Shown here piece after piece: positions 1 to 5,882 of a DNA stretch of 5,882 nucleotides. The notes below the pieces were generated by a model. It saw only the letters and a list, made by a program, of their open reading frames with translations, searched no databases and was not told the DNA's origin. The stretch is taken from NCBI GenBank assembly GCA_022732315.1, contig JAIJUV010000162.1, forward strand, positions 1 through 5,882, written 5' to 3'. Position numbers and translations under genes: made by a program. The number at the start of each line of letters is the position of its first letter. Within the stretch, counting starts at the first letter, position 1. Source of the DNA: Prevotella sp. GTDB lineage: Bacteria; Bacteroidota; Bacteroidia; Bacteroidales; Bacteroidaceae.

Positions 1-105
1 ACAGAAACAGCACAACGATTGCTGGCAATGGGACTTTCTGCCGAACAGGTTTCCAAAGCTACCCAGCTACCTTTGGAAATCATTAAGAATCTGAGCAATA
101 CATAA
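1..105 (+). CDS. C-terminal end of a probable Rpn / PD-(D/E)XK nuclease-transposase family protein (partial)
   Basis: Frame 1 is open from the window edge to the TAA at 103-105 and gives 34 residues. The tail contains AQRLLAMGLSAEQVSKATQL followed by PLEIIKNL. This pattern, a short helix, 'AMGLS.EQV', then 'AT.LPLE.I', is what I know from the C-terminus of Rpn-type recombination-promoting nucleases / putative transposases that are common and multicopy in Prevotella and Bacteroides. The catalytic PD-(D/E)XK core lies outside the window, so the assignment rests on the tail alone and neither integrity nor activity can be judged. The gene converges on the xylan operon and ends in its own terminator 46 bases downstream. 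The same helix-turn-helix-like tail could sit on another small DNA-binding protein. Confidence 0.6.
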   Translation, partial: TETAQRLLAMGLSAEQVSKATQLPLEIIKNLSNT

Positions 106-150
106 AAAATATAATAGCGGAGATATTGATGACAAATATCACCATAATAA

Positions 151-189
151 ATCCCAGAACTGCTTGGAAGAGCAATTCTGGGATTTTTT
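151..189 (+). terminator. Intrinsic terminator of the left-edge gene
   Basis: ATCCCAGAA (151-159) pairs perfectly with TTCTGGGAT (176-184). Inside it, after a C/A mismatch, TGCT (161-164) pairs with AGCA (171-174) around a six-base loop. The stem runs into T184 and five more Ts (185-189), as expected of a rho-independent terminator read on the + strand. The minus-strand side lacks an equally good T run, so it acts mainly on the + strand gene. Confidence 0.9.
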
Positions 190-218
190 ATACCATTTGT
201 TTAATATTTATATTATAT

Positions 219-257
219 AAAAAAGGTTGACCGTGTCATCACAACACAGCCAACCTT
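219..257 (-). terminator. Intrinsic terminator of the xylan-utilisation operon
   Basis: Read on the minus strand, AAGGTTG (257-251) pairs with CAACCTT (229-223), and GTGT (247-244) can pair with ACAC (236-233) inside the hairpin. The stem runs into six Ts (224-219). It lies 68 bases past the xylanase stop codon and marks the 3' end of the transcription unit, so the xylanase is the last gene of the operon. Confidence 0.85.
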
Positions 258-269
258 AACGACTAACAT
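258..269. repeat. 12-bp inverted repeat, left copy (3' UTR)
   Basis: AACGACTAACAT on the + strand is the exact reverse complement of bases 3514-3525. It abuts the base of the operon terminator stem, which starts at 257. In the minus-strand mRNA this copy reads ATGTTAGTCGTT and could pair with the other copy in the SusD/SusE gap. Confidence 0.6.
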
Positions 270-324
270 CTTTTTTCGGTTAATCTTTGTATGATAAACC
301 TAAAACTAATGTCTTTTAGAGTAA
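258..324 (-). other. Structured 3' untranslated region of the operon
   Basis: This 67-base stretch lies between the xylanase stop and the terminator. It can fold into two small hairpins: CTAAAA (300-305) with TTTTAG (314-319), and GGTTAATC (278-285) with GATAAACC (293-300), which has one A/A mismatch. The two share base 300, so they may compete. Neither is followed by a T run on the minus strand, so neither is a terminator. Bases 258-269 carry a 12-mer complementary to the SusD/SusE gap. A role in mRNA 3' stability is possible but is inference. Confidence 0.5.
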
Positions 325-2496
325 TTACTTGGCTTCCTTCCAATATTCAGGAGCACCAAGACCTGCTGCAAAGCCACCATAGGTGTGCTTGCGATAATAA
401 TCCGAATCCCAGAGGCCAGTAGCCAAACCAGGACGCCAACCACTATTGGCTGGACTGTCAGTAGCACACCACTGGCAGATACCCCACTGCTGATTCTCAG
501 GAATAAGCTCAAGATATTTCTTGACAACGAACTCATAGAGAGCGCGCATTTCCTTGTGCTGTTCCTCTGTCATATCGGCTGTCTTCACCTCTTTGCCATT
601 GGCATCAACATAACCCATATCCAACTCAGAGATACGAACCAACTTGCCAGACTCAGCCATCAACTTCAACATGTTTTCAATAGCATTCTTCTTTGACTCC
701 TGAGTCTGAGGATTTTCATAGCAAGAGATGTGCATCTGGCTGCCGATACCATCAATCTTGGTAACGCCATCAGCCTCCCAATCCTTGATCCACTTTTTCA
801 AACTCTTCAACTTGCCATTGCCGTCCCAATCACTCTCCAAGTTATAGTCATTGATGAAGAGCTTCAAATCCTCAGGGTTTCCACCAGCATCAACAAAGCC
901 CTTGCGAGCTGCAGCTACAGCAGTGCGAACATAATCAATGTCACCCAGGTAATCCTGCCAGTAGAAATTGTTCTTTGCATCGTCAGCTGAAACGTTGCCT
1001 CGTTTAGCAGACTGCAAGTCGTACTTGCCATCACCATCTTTATCTGCTCCAGAAAGAGCCTCGTTTACAACATCCCAAGCCTTCACCTTGCCCTCGGTAG
1101 CTTCCATCATGCCGTAAATCCAATTCTGCAAAGCAGGAGTAAGTGCTTTCTTCTTTTCCTCATCTGTAAGAGGAATGGTATTTGAAGACTTCGTGTAGTA
1201 AACTTCAAAATCATCAATATAGAGGGTACCTGCATATTTACCGATATTCAGCAGCAGGCGCAAGGCATTGTCACCATTACATTTGGTAGTCACATCAACT
1301 TCCTTCCAATCAGTTGTAACCTTGATGGTAGGGAAGTCACCACAGCCTTTGTATCCGTCAGGATTCTGGAATCCAGCACCAAATTCACCAGCTACAGAAC
1401 CCTTGATTTTCATCTTCAAGTGATAGGTTTTACCATTCTCGAAAGCGAAACCTGGTTCATAGTTAACTTGTGAATTCCAAGGGTCCGCCTTGGCTGCGTT
1501 GTTACCAACCTCACAAACACCATTTACAATCTTTGGCGTATTATCCATACCCCATCCACCAAGGTTCTTACCATCATCAAAGGTAAGATGCCCAACACTT
1601 ACAGGGATTTCAACCACTTGACTTTCGGGCACTTCTTGAATTCCTGTAGTTACCGTATGCCAGGAATAAGGTTTATTACAAGGAACTTCGTCCCCTTTTA
1701 TGTCACCATTTACGATCAAATTATTGGTAGAACCTTCTTCACAAAGACTTAAAGACTTGATGTCCAGTTCACCGCCCAGTTTACCTGCAGCAAAAACAAA
1801 GTTCTCATAATTGTCTTTCGGAGTAAATTCAACGGTATATTCATTCCATTTAGTACCTACAGGAATCGAGCCTAAATCTGCATCACCTGGGGCTGCCCAT
1901 AGAATTAACTCAAAAGGAGCAGTAGCTTTTGCATTCATTTTAAAGACATACTTTTTCCCTTTAGATAACTGAGCAGGGAAATATAATTGAGCATCCCAAT
2001 GACCACCAGCCTTTGCATTCTTGATGACCAAGCAACGTGTGACATTAGAAGAAGGAGGTAACTCCTTGTCTGCAATCAGTCGATTCAGATACTTGTTAGG
2101 CTGCTGAGCATGCCAAGCCAAGGTATGACCATAAACCGAAAGACCTGCATCTGTGGCATTCTTAACATATTCCTTTACTTTCTCAAAATCCATGCTACCA
2201 TCATCAGCAACACAAGAAGCCATCTTCATGGCGTTGCCGGCTACAGTCTCGTTAAAGTTGCTGTTGGTCAAAGCATACACCAGTTCCTTCTTGTTATATT
2301 CATCTACAGTAGTTCCGATTCCGAGGTGGAAGTTTGGACGGTCCTTGATGTATTCCTTCAAGGCATCATATTGCTCCAGATAACCATACTGCGCTTCCTT
2401 TCCAGGACGTACGGTCTCGAAATTCTGGTCGAAGTGGTCTGCACAAGAGGCCAAAAGCATGGCCCCGAGTGCAGATACTAATATTTGTTTATTCAT
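325..2496 (-). CDS. xyn10C: GH10 endo-1,4-beta-xylanase lipoprotein with carbohydrate-binding modules inserted in the catalytic domain (Xyn10C-like)
   Basis: This 723-residue protein should hydrolyse internal beta-1,4 bonds of xylan, tethered to the outer membrane. The N-terminus is a lipoprotein signal peptide ending LLASC, with lipidated Cys18. The first GH10 segment (about 41-145) holds FNETVAGNAMK (81-91) and GHTLAWH (123-129). The second (about 441-715) holds WDVVNEA with acid/base Glu479, FINDYN (547-552), GSQMH with Gln587 and His589, ISELD with nucleophile Glu624, and the aromatic cluster Trp676/Trp687. All core catalytic residues are present. Between the segments lie about 295 residues resembling CBM4/9-type beta-sandwich modules, which explains the length against about 350 for a bare GH10 domain. 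The start at 2496 gives the signal peptide directly, 14 bases after the upstream stop, with no clear Shine-Dalgarno site. It is the last gene of the operon. The xyn10C name follows the Prevotella Xus locus by architecture and gene order, not by a search. Confidence 0.93.
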   Translation of the reverse strand: MNKQILVSALGAMLLASCADHFDQNFETVRPGKEAQYGYLEQYDALKEYIKDRPNFHLGIGTTVDEYNKKELVYALTNSNFNETVAGNAMKMASCVADDGSMDFEKVKEYVKNATDAGLSVYGHTLAWHAQQPNKYLNRLIADKELPPSSNVTRCLVIKNAKAGGHWDAQLYFPAQLSKGKKYVFKMNAKATAPFELILWAAPGDADLGSIPVGTKWNEYTVEFTPKDNYENFVFAAGKLGGELDIKSLSLCEEGSTNNLIVNGDIKGDEVPCNKPYSWHTVTTGIQEVPESQVVEIPVSVGHLTFDDGKNLGGWGMDNTPKIVNGVCEVGNNAAKADPWNSQVNYEPGFAFENGKTYHLKMKIKGSVAGEFGAGFQNPDGYKGCGDFPTIKVTTDWKEVDVTTKCNGDNALRLLLNIGKYAGTLYIDDFEVYYTKSSNTIPLTDEEKKKALTPALQNWIYGMMEATEGKVKAWDVVNEALSGADKDGDGKYDLQSAKRGNVSADDAKNNFYWQDYLGDIDYVRTAVAAARKGFVDAGGNPEDLKLFINDYNLESDWDGNGKLKSLKKWIKDWEADGVTKIDGIGSQMHISCYENPQTQESKKNAIENMLKLMAESGKLVRISELDMGYVDANGKEVKTADMTEEQHKEMRALYEFVVKKYLELIPENQQWGICQWCATDSPANSGWRPGLATGLWDSDYYRKHTYGGFAAGLGAPEYWKEAK
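1177..2058 (-). other. CBM-containing insertion within the GH10 domain
   Basis: This covers residues about 147-440 of the xylanase. Module 1 (about 148-253) shows GKKYVFKMNAKA followed by a KWNEYTVEFTP strand, as in CBM4/9 folds, but lacks the usual N-terminal 'N-L-x-x-N-G-D' strand. Such a strand (NNLIVNGD, 258-265) appears instead directly after module 1. Module 2 (about 301-435) contains GWGMDN, WNSQVNY, ENGKTYHLKMKIKG, DWKEVDVT and the typical end GTLYIDDFEVYY. Exposed Trp167, Trp200, Trp315 and Trp340 are candidate xylan-stacking residues. Module edges are estimates by eye. Confidence 0.75.
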
Positions 2497-2510
2497 AACT
2501 TATGCGATCA

Positions 2511-3500
2511 TTAATTATTATAGGTATAAGAGAACTCCTCCTTGGTTACTCCACTACGCCACCAAACGAGTTTCTCATTGAGATTCTTCTTAACGCCGCC
2601 AGCGAAAGTAATCTCAGCATTGAGTTCCATCAGGTCACGATCCTTGTTATTCCACGAATGGATACCATTGTCAGCCCAAGAACCAGTACCTGTTGCAGTA
2701 ACACCATCGGTGAGAGAAGTGATGGTACACTTCTCATTGGCATCGAATGTAAGCAAGAGGTCAGCCTTCAAGATTTTGTCACCTTCCTGGAACTCTACAG
2801 AATAAACAGAGCTGTTCAAGCTGCGAGTGGTAATCTGAACTTGTGAAGCCTTCTCGATGTTGTCAGTGCTTGTATTATGATTGGTCAACCACCAACCACT
2901 ATACTTGTTCTGGAACTTCACACAATACATCACGTAATCCTGAGGAGCCTTCTCCCAAACAGAAGCATTGGTACGAGAGCCTTCTCTTCCCTCCTTCAAA
3001 GTACCAGTAGCGATTCTATCGAAACCAGTCTGATTCTGCATGACCAAAGGAATCACGTATGTATTCTTGACAGCTTCAGGATCATTGAAGAAAGCATCAG
3101 TGAGCTGCACCTCAGTACCGCCCTGCATACCACCATTGAAATTGAAAGTAGTGGTTGCGAGCTGATAATACTCAGCAGGCATAGCCTTCACAGGAGTTCC
3201 ATCGGCAAATGTCAAGTGATCACACAAGCTGTTGTCAACGGCAACATTAACCGCAGCTTTTCTGCCATTGTATGAGCCTCCGAAGGTAGCCAAGATTTTG
3301 CACTTGTGCGCCTTGTCCAATGTTGTATCGTACTCATCATCACCCAGCACGATAGTTCTTACTGGTGACTGATAAGCAAAGTAAGCTGTAGTTCCGCCCT
3401 CGTAATCATCGAAAGACTGGTCTCCATTCTCACATGCAGTGAAAGAAGCCATGAGTCCCAAGAGGACAGCTACCATTTTGATATAACGTTTCATAATCAT
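2511..3500 (-). CDS. xusE: SusE-position surface glycan-binding lipoprotein, DUF1735 (BT_3987-like) plus DUF5627 type
   Basis: This is a 329-residue predicted outer-membrane lipoprotein with no catalytic motif. Its likely role is binding xylan chains at the surface beside the SusC/SusD complex. The signal peptide (about 4-22) ends FTAC with Cys23; Phe at -3 is a loose lipobox but acceptable in Bacteroidota. Residues about 37-155 match the N-terminal BT_3987/DUF1735 domain (YFAYQSPVRTIVLG, DTTLDKAHKCKI, YVIPLVM). Residues about 187-328 match DUF5627 in my memory of the family (DYVMYCVKFQNKYSGWW, GTGSW, SWNNKDRD). Trp203/204, Trp275, Trp283 and Trp313/314 could stack against sugar rings. ATG at 3500 was taken as start, but the ATG two codons later (3494) gives an equally good MKRYIK signal start. 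The gene sits 27 bases after the SusD gene and ends with tandem TAA-TGA stops. The symbol follows the Xus gene order and is by analogy. Confidence 0.8.
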   Translation of the reverse strand: MIMKRYIKMVAVLLGLMASFTACENGDQSFDDYEGGTTAYFAYQSPVRTIVLGDDEYDTTLDKAHKCKILATFGGSYNGRKAAVNVAVDNSLCDHLTFADGTPVKAMPAEYYQLATTTFNFNGGMQGGTEVQLTDAFFNDPEAVKNTYVIPLVMQNQTGFDRIATGTLKEGREGSRTNASVWEKAPQDYVMYCVKFQNKYSGWWLTNHNTSTDNIEKASQVQITTRSLNSSVYSVEFQEGDKILKADLLLTFDANEKCTITSLTDGVTATGTGSWADNGIHSWNNKDRDLMELNAEITFAGGVKKNLNEKLVWWRSGVTKEEFSYTYNN

Positions 3501-3513
3501 TAGTCTTATTTTA

Positions 3514-3525
3514 ATGTTAGTCGTT
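3514..3525. repeat. 12-bp inverted repeat, right copy (SusD/SusE gap)
   Basis: ATGTTAGTCGTT on the + strand is the exact reverse complement of bases 258-269. It lies in the 27-base gap, between the tandem TAA-TAA stops of the SusD gene and the start of the next gene. In the minus-strand mRNA it reads AACGACTAACAT, 13 bases ahead of the ATG at 3500. Confidence 0.6.
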
Positions 3526-3527
3526 TA

Positions 3528-5330
3528 TTATTTCCATCCCTCGTTCTGCTTGAGATTGCTATACTTCAAAATCTCAGAATAAGGAATAGGACCATAGAAC
3601 ATATAGTCATCATACTTACGCTCCTCTGCCTCGAAGGTCTTATAGACGAAAGCACCAGTTGCCTCGTCTGTTGTGATGTTGATACCCTTGGCAGCCTCAT
3701 TGAGATTAGCCTTCCAGCGACGCAAGTCCCAGAAACGATGATTCTCGAAGCAGAGTTCCAGGCGACGCTCATTGCGAATCAACTCACGCATCTTTTCCTT
3801 GCTCTGTGCGCACTCTTCCAAGTATGGGTCTTCACCAAACTCACCAATGCCTGCACGCTCACGGATAGCCTTGATGACATCGTAAGCAGAATAGTTGGCT
3901 CCACCTACATTAGCCTTTGGACCCTGAGCCTCATTAGCAGCCTCAGCATAGTCAAGAAGAATCTCGGTAGAACGAATGCGAGCGTTCAAGTGCTTCTGCT
4001 TGGTAGTTGAGTTAGGGTTGAGGTTGATATCTGAGCGGAGCAACTTACGGAGATAGTAACCCGTCCTGGTTGACTTACCATTCTCCTTGTTCAGACCATC
4101 AGTGGTCTTAGAGTCAGCTGCTGAGTTAACCACACCATCAGTAGAACCCATCTTATCGCCATTTACCAGGATGTAAGCCTTCAAACGAGGGTCACGGTTG
4201 GCGAATGGATCATTGGCATTATACTCAGAGTTGGCATCAGAGATAGGATAACCATTAGCCATAGGGAAAGCATCCACCAAGTTCTGGGTTGGGTTGATAC
4301 GACCCTTACCATAGAGAGAAGGAGGATAGTTTTCGCCTTCCAATGAGTTGTTCTCTTCAATGGCACCACGCCAAATAATCTCCTTAGGATTATCTGTAGT
4401 AGCACCCAACTTATCGATTACGCTCTTATTGTTGAACCACTTCCATCCATCAGGGTCACAAGCTGTCAAGCCACCAAACTTCTTCAAACAGTCAGCAGCA
4501 AGCTTGGCTGCATCCTCGTATGTGAAAGTCCCAGCAGAAGCGTAGGCTGGAGAAGCAGCCATGATGGCAACCTGAGCCTTGAAGGCAGAGATGATTCTGC
4601 CATCAATCTTACCACGATGGATAGAACCAAAGGCACGGTTATACTCTGCATTAGAAGCACCTTCCTGTGCATACTTGGCAGGAACCTTGTCCTCATCCAC
4701 ATCACCATACTGCTCTGGGAGATACTTCAAAGCCTCGTCAAAGTCGGAAATAATCTGGTCGATGCACTCCTTGAAGGTATTACGAGGCAGATTGAAATCA
4801 GATGAAGAAGTCTCTGATGCGAGATGGAGAGGCACACCCATCAACTGTCCATCTACCATTCCGGCATGTGCACGGAGCAGGTAGAAGAGGTGCAAGCCAC
4901 GCAGTGCATAGGCATTGCCCTTATAGTTGTCGGCATACATCTTATTGAGCACCTTACTAGAGTAAGACCACTCCACCTTATCACAGTTCTCCAACATCAA
5001 GTTACAGTACTGGATGGCGTGATAACGACCATCCCACTGTGATACAGGGTTCATATTTGCAGCCCAAGAACCAGTAGCCATCTTTCTGTAATTGAAGAGG
5101 TCGCCAGAGTTGTCGTTGGTGACAGCATCATCGGTAGCCACATCAGAAGATGGAGTAGTGCTATATGGCAAAGCCAAGTAAGCATTGTCAAGAATGCCAC
5201 GAGCAAACTGTGGATCCTTGTACATCTGGCTGATATCTTGGTTATTTTCCAAGGCAGGTTCAAACAAGTCATCACAAGATGTGAGTGAGATTGCGACTGC
5301 ACTTATCAATAATAATCTTGATAATTTCAT
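3528..5330 (-). CDS. xusD: SusD-like/RagB glycan-binding outer-membrane lipoprotein
   Basis: This complete 600-residue SusD homologue should form the lid over its SusC-like partner and capture xylo-oligosaccharides for import. The signal peptide ends LTSC with Cys19, followed by DD, an acidic start that fits surface export. The N-terminal TPR region shows NAYALRGLHLFYLLRAHAG and GVPLHL (139-170). The C-terminal SusD/RagB region shows EILLDYAEAANEAQG (456-470), VIKAIRERAGI (485-495), RNERRLELCFENHRFWDLRRW (519-539) and the family-typical end PIPYSEIL...NLKQNEGW (581-599). Length is normal to slightly long for the family. The gene starts 21 bases after the SusC stop, behind an A-rich leader and no Shine-Dalgarno site, and ends in tandem TAA-TAA stops. 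Substrate (xylan) is inferred from the xylanase two genes downstream. The xusD name is by analogy with gene order. Confidence 0.94.
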   Translation of the reverse strand: MKLSRLLLISAVAISLTSCDDLFEPALENNQDISQMYKDPQFARGILDNAYLALPYSTTPSSDVATDDAVTNDNSGDLFNYRKMATGSWAANMNPVSQWDGRYHAIQYCNLMLENCDKVEWSYSSKVLNKMYADNYKGNAYALRGLHLFYLLRAHAGMVDGQLMGVPLHLASETSSSDFNLPRNTFKECIDQIISDFDEALKYLPEQYGDVDEDKVPAKYAQEGASNAEYNRAFGSIHRGKIDGRIISAFKAQVAIMAASPAYASAGTFTYEDAAKLAADCLKKFGGLTACDPDGWKWFNNKSVIDKLGATTDNPKEIIWRGAIEENNSLEGENYPPSLYGKGRINPTQNLVDAFPMANGYPISDANSEYNANDPFANRDPRLKAYILVNGDKMGSTDGVVNSAADSKTTDGLNKENGKSTRTGYYLRKLLRSDINLNPNSTTKQKHLNARIRSTEILLDYAEAANEAQGPKANVGGANYSAYDVIKAIRERAGIGEFGEDPYLEECAQSKEKMRELIRNERRLELCFENHRFWDLRRWKANLNEAAKGINITTDEATGAFVYKTFEAEERKYDDYMFYGPIPYSEILKYSNLKQNEGWK

Positions 5331-5351
5331 AATTTTATTCTTTTATTGATT

Positions 5352-5882
5352 CTAGAATGATACCTTAGCACCGATGCTATAGAAGCGATTCAATGGTGCA
5401 GAACCTGAATTGTTAACATTCATCTCCAGTATCTTGCGCTCCTTGGCGATGGTCAGCAAGCTGTTACCATTTACAAAGAGTTGGAGACCACGAACGAAGC
5501 TCTTCATGAACATTGACTTAGGAAAGTCGTATGTAAGCTGTACCTTCTGCAGGTCGAAGCGGTCTGTAGAGTACATCCAGAAGTCTGATGTCTGGTAGTT
5601 GTTTGTACCAGCCTCTGTTGTCAGACGTGGATAGGTAGCAGTAGCTGCTGTCTCTGGAGTCCATCTGCCACGCATTTCTGCTGTGTACTTAGCGTCACCG
5701 CCCACCCAGTAGTAGGTAGAGTTCTTCACTGCCTTGGCACCAAAGTTGCCTGTACCGAGCAAGAAGAGGGTGAAGTTCTTGTACTTCAATGTCACGTTGA
5801 CACCGAGTGTGGTAGGAGTACCATACCAGCCTCCCTTGCCCAAGTAAACTTGGTCCTTGCTATCGATAACGTTATCACCATT
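5352..5882 (-). CDS. xusC: C-terminal part of a SusC/RagA-type TonB-dependent outer-membrane transporter (partial)
   Basis: The frame is open from the right edge to the TAG at 5354-5352 and gives the last 176 residues of a protein that is usually about 1,000 long. It is the pore that imports oligosaccharides using TonB energy. Recognisable pieces are NGDNVIDSKDQVYLG (1-15 of the visible part), which is the conserved 'NGDG.ID..D...lG' loop, then alternating barrel strands such as TLGVNVTLKYKNFTLFLLG, RWTPETAATATYPRL (73-87), FDLQKVQLTYDFP (109-121), and the end RFYSIGAKVSF with the terminal aromatic Phe expected of an outer-membrane barrel. No real start lies in the window: a TTG at 5843-5841 is an internal leucine codon. 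The plug domain and the TonB box are off the right edge. Confidence 0.93.
   Translation of the reverse strand, partial: NGDNVIDSKDQVYLGKGGWYGTPTTLGVNVTLKYKNFTLFLLGTGNFGAKAVKNSTYYWVGGDAKYTAEMRGRWTPETAATATYPRLTTEAGTNNYQTSDFWMYSTDRFDLQKVQLTYDFPKSMFMKSFVRGLQLFVNGNSLLTIAKERKILEMNVNNSGSAPLNRFYSIGAKVSF

Noticed and set aside
119..143. Hairpin GATATT (122-127) / AATATC (135-140) before the + strand terminator
   Set aside because: Only six AT-rich pairs plus two G-C pairs beyond a mismatch, with no T run and no known element; chance is likely.
129..230. Small + strand ORF of 33 codons preceded by GGAG at 119-122 with good spacing
   Set aside because: It runs straight through both arms of the terminator hairpin at 151-189, has no recognisable protein character, and Shine-Dalgarno sites are not a strong start signal in Bacteroidota.
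281..289. TAATCTTTG, resembling the Bacteroidota -7 promoter element TAnnTTTG on the + strand
   Set aside because: The spacing inside the element is one base too long, no matching -33 TTTG was seen, and it would drive transcription antisense to the xylanase.
2110..2481. Open + strand frame of 123 codons opposite the xylanase N-terminus, and similar frames at 2877-3275 and 4579-4884
   Set aside because: They are antisense to clear protein-coding genes, have no family character or plausible start context, and overlap each other in other frames.
5841..5843. TTG as a start codon for a 163-residue protein
   Set aside because: The frame is open upstream to the window edge and the upstream residues (NGDNVIDSKDQVY) are the conserved SusC loop, so this is an internal leucine.
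1..5882. CRISPR array, tRNA, rRNA, or insertion-sequence ends
   Set aside because: No regularly spaced direct repeats, no cloverleaf or rRNA-like sequence, and no paired terminal inverted repeats flanking a transposase were seen on either strand.

Overview
The window looks like Bacteroidota DNA, most likely Prevotella or Segatella. The evidence is a SusC/SusD gene pair, two- and three-residue lipobox ends typical of the phylum, AT-rich gene starts without clear Shine-Dalgarno sites, and close resemblance in gene order to the xylan utilisation (Xus) locus known from Prevotella. Genus assignment is an inference from protein character and layout, not from a search.

Layout. Positions 1-105 hold the last 34 codons of a + strand gene that resembles the tail of Rpn/PD-(D/E)XK nuclease-transposase family proteins. 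It is followed by a strong intrinsic terminator (151-189). A second intrinsic terminator (219-257) faces the other way and closes the main unit. Everything from 325 to the right edge is one minus-strand operon, read right to left: the last 176 residues of a SusC-like TonB-dependent transporter (5352-5882), a complete SusD-like lipoprotein (3528-5330), a complete SusE-position lipoprotein of the DUF1735/DUF5627 type (2511-3500), and a GH10 endo-xylanase lipoprotein (325-2496). Gaps are only 21, 27 and 14 bases, so they should be cotranscribed from a promoter beyond the right edge.

How it works together. By analogy with xylan PULs, the surface lipoproteins (SusD-like, SusE-like and the xylanase) bind and cut xylan at the cell surface, and the SusC-like pore with its SusD lid imports the oligosaccharides. 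The xylanase carries its carbohydrate-binding modules inside the catalytic barrel: residues about 147-440 interrupt the GH10 domain between its third beta strand and the catalytic acid/base. That architecture is known in this phylum, so the window is best described as a well-formed accessory locus, not a new system.

The least explained signal is in the non-coding DNA. A 12-base sequence in the 3' untranslated region, directly beside the operon terminator, is exactly complementary to a 12-base sequence in the SusD/SusE gap, so the two could pair in the mRNA.
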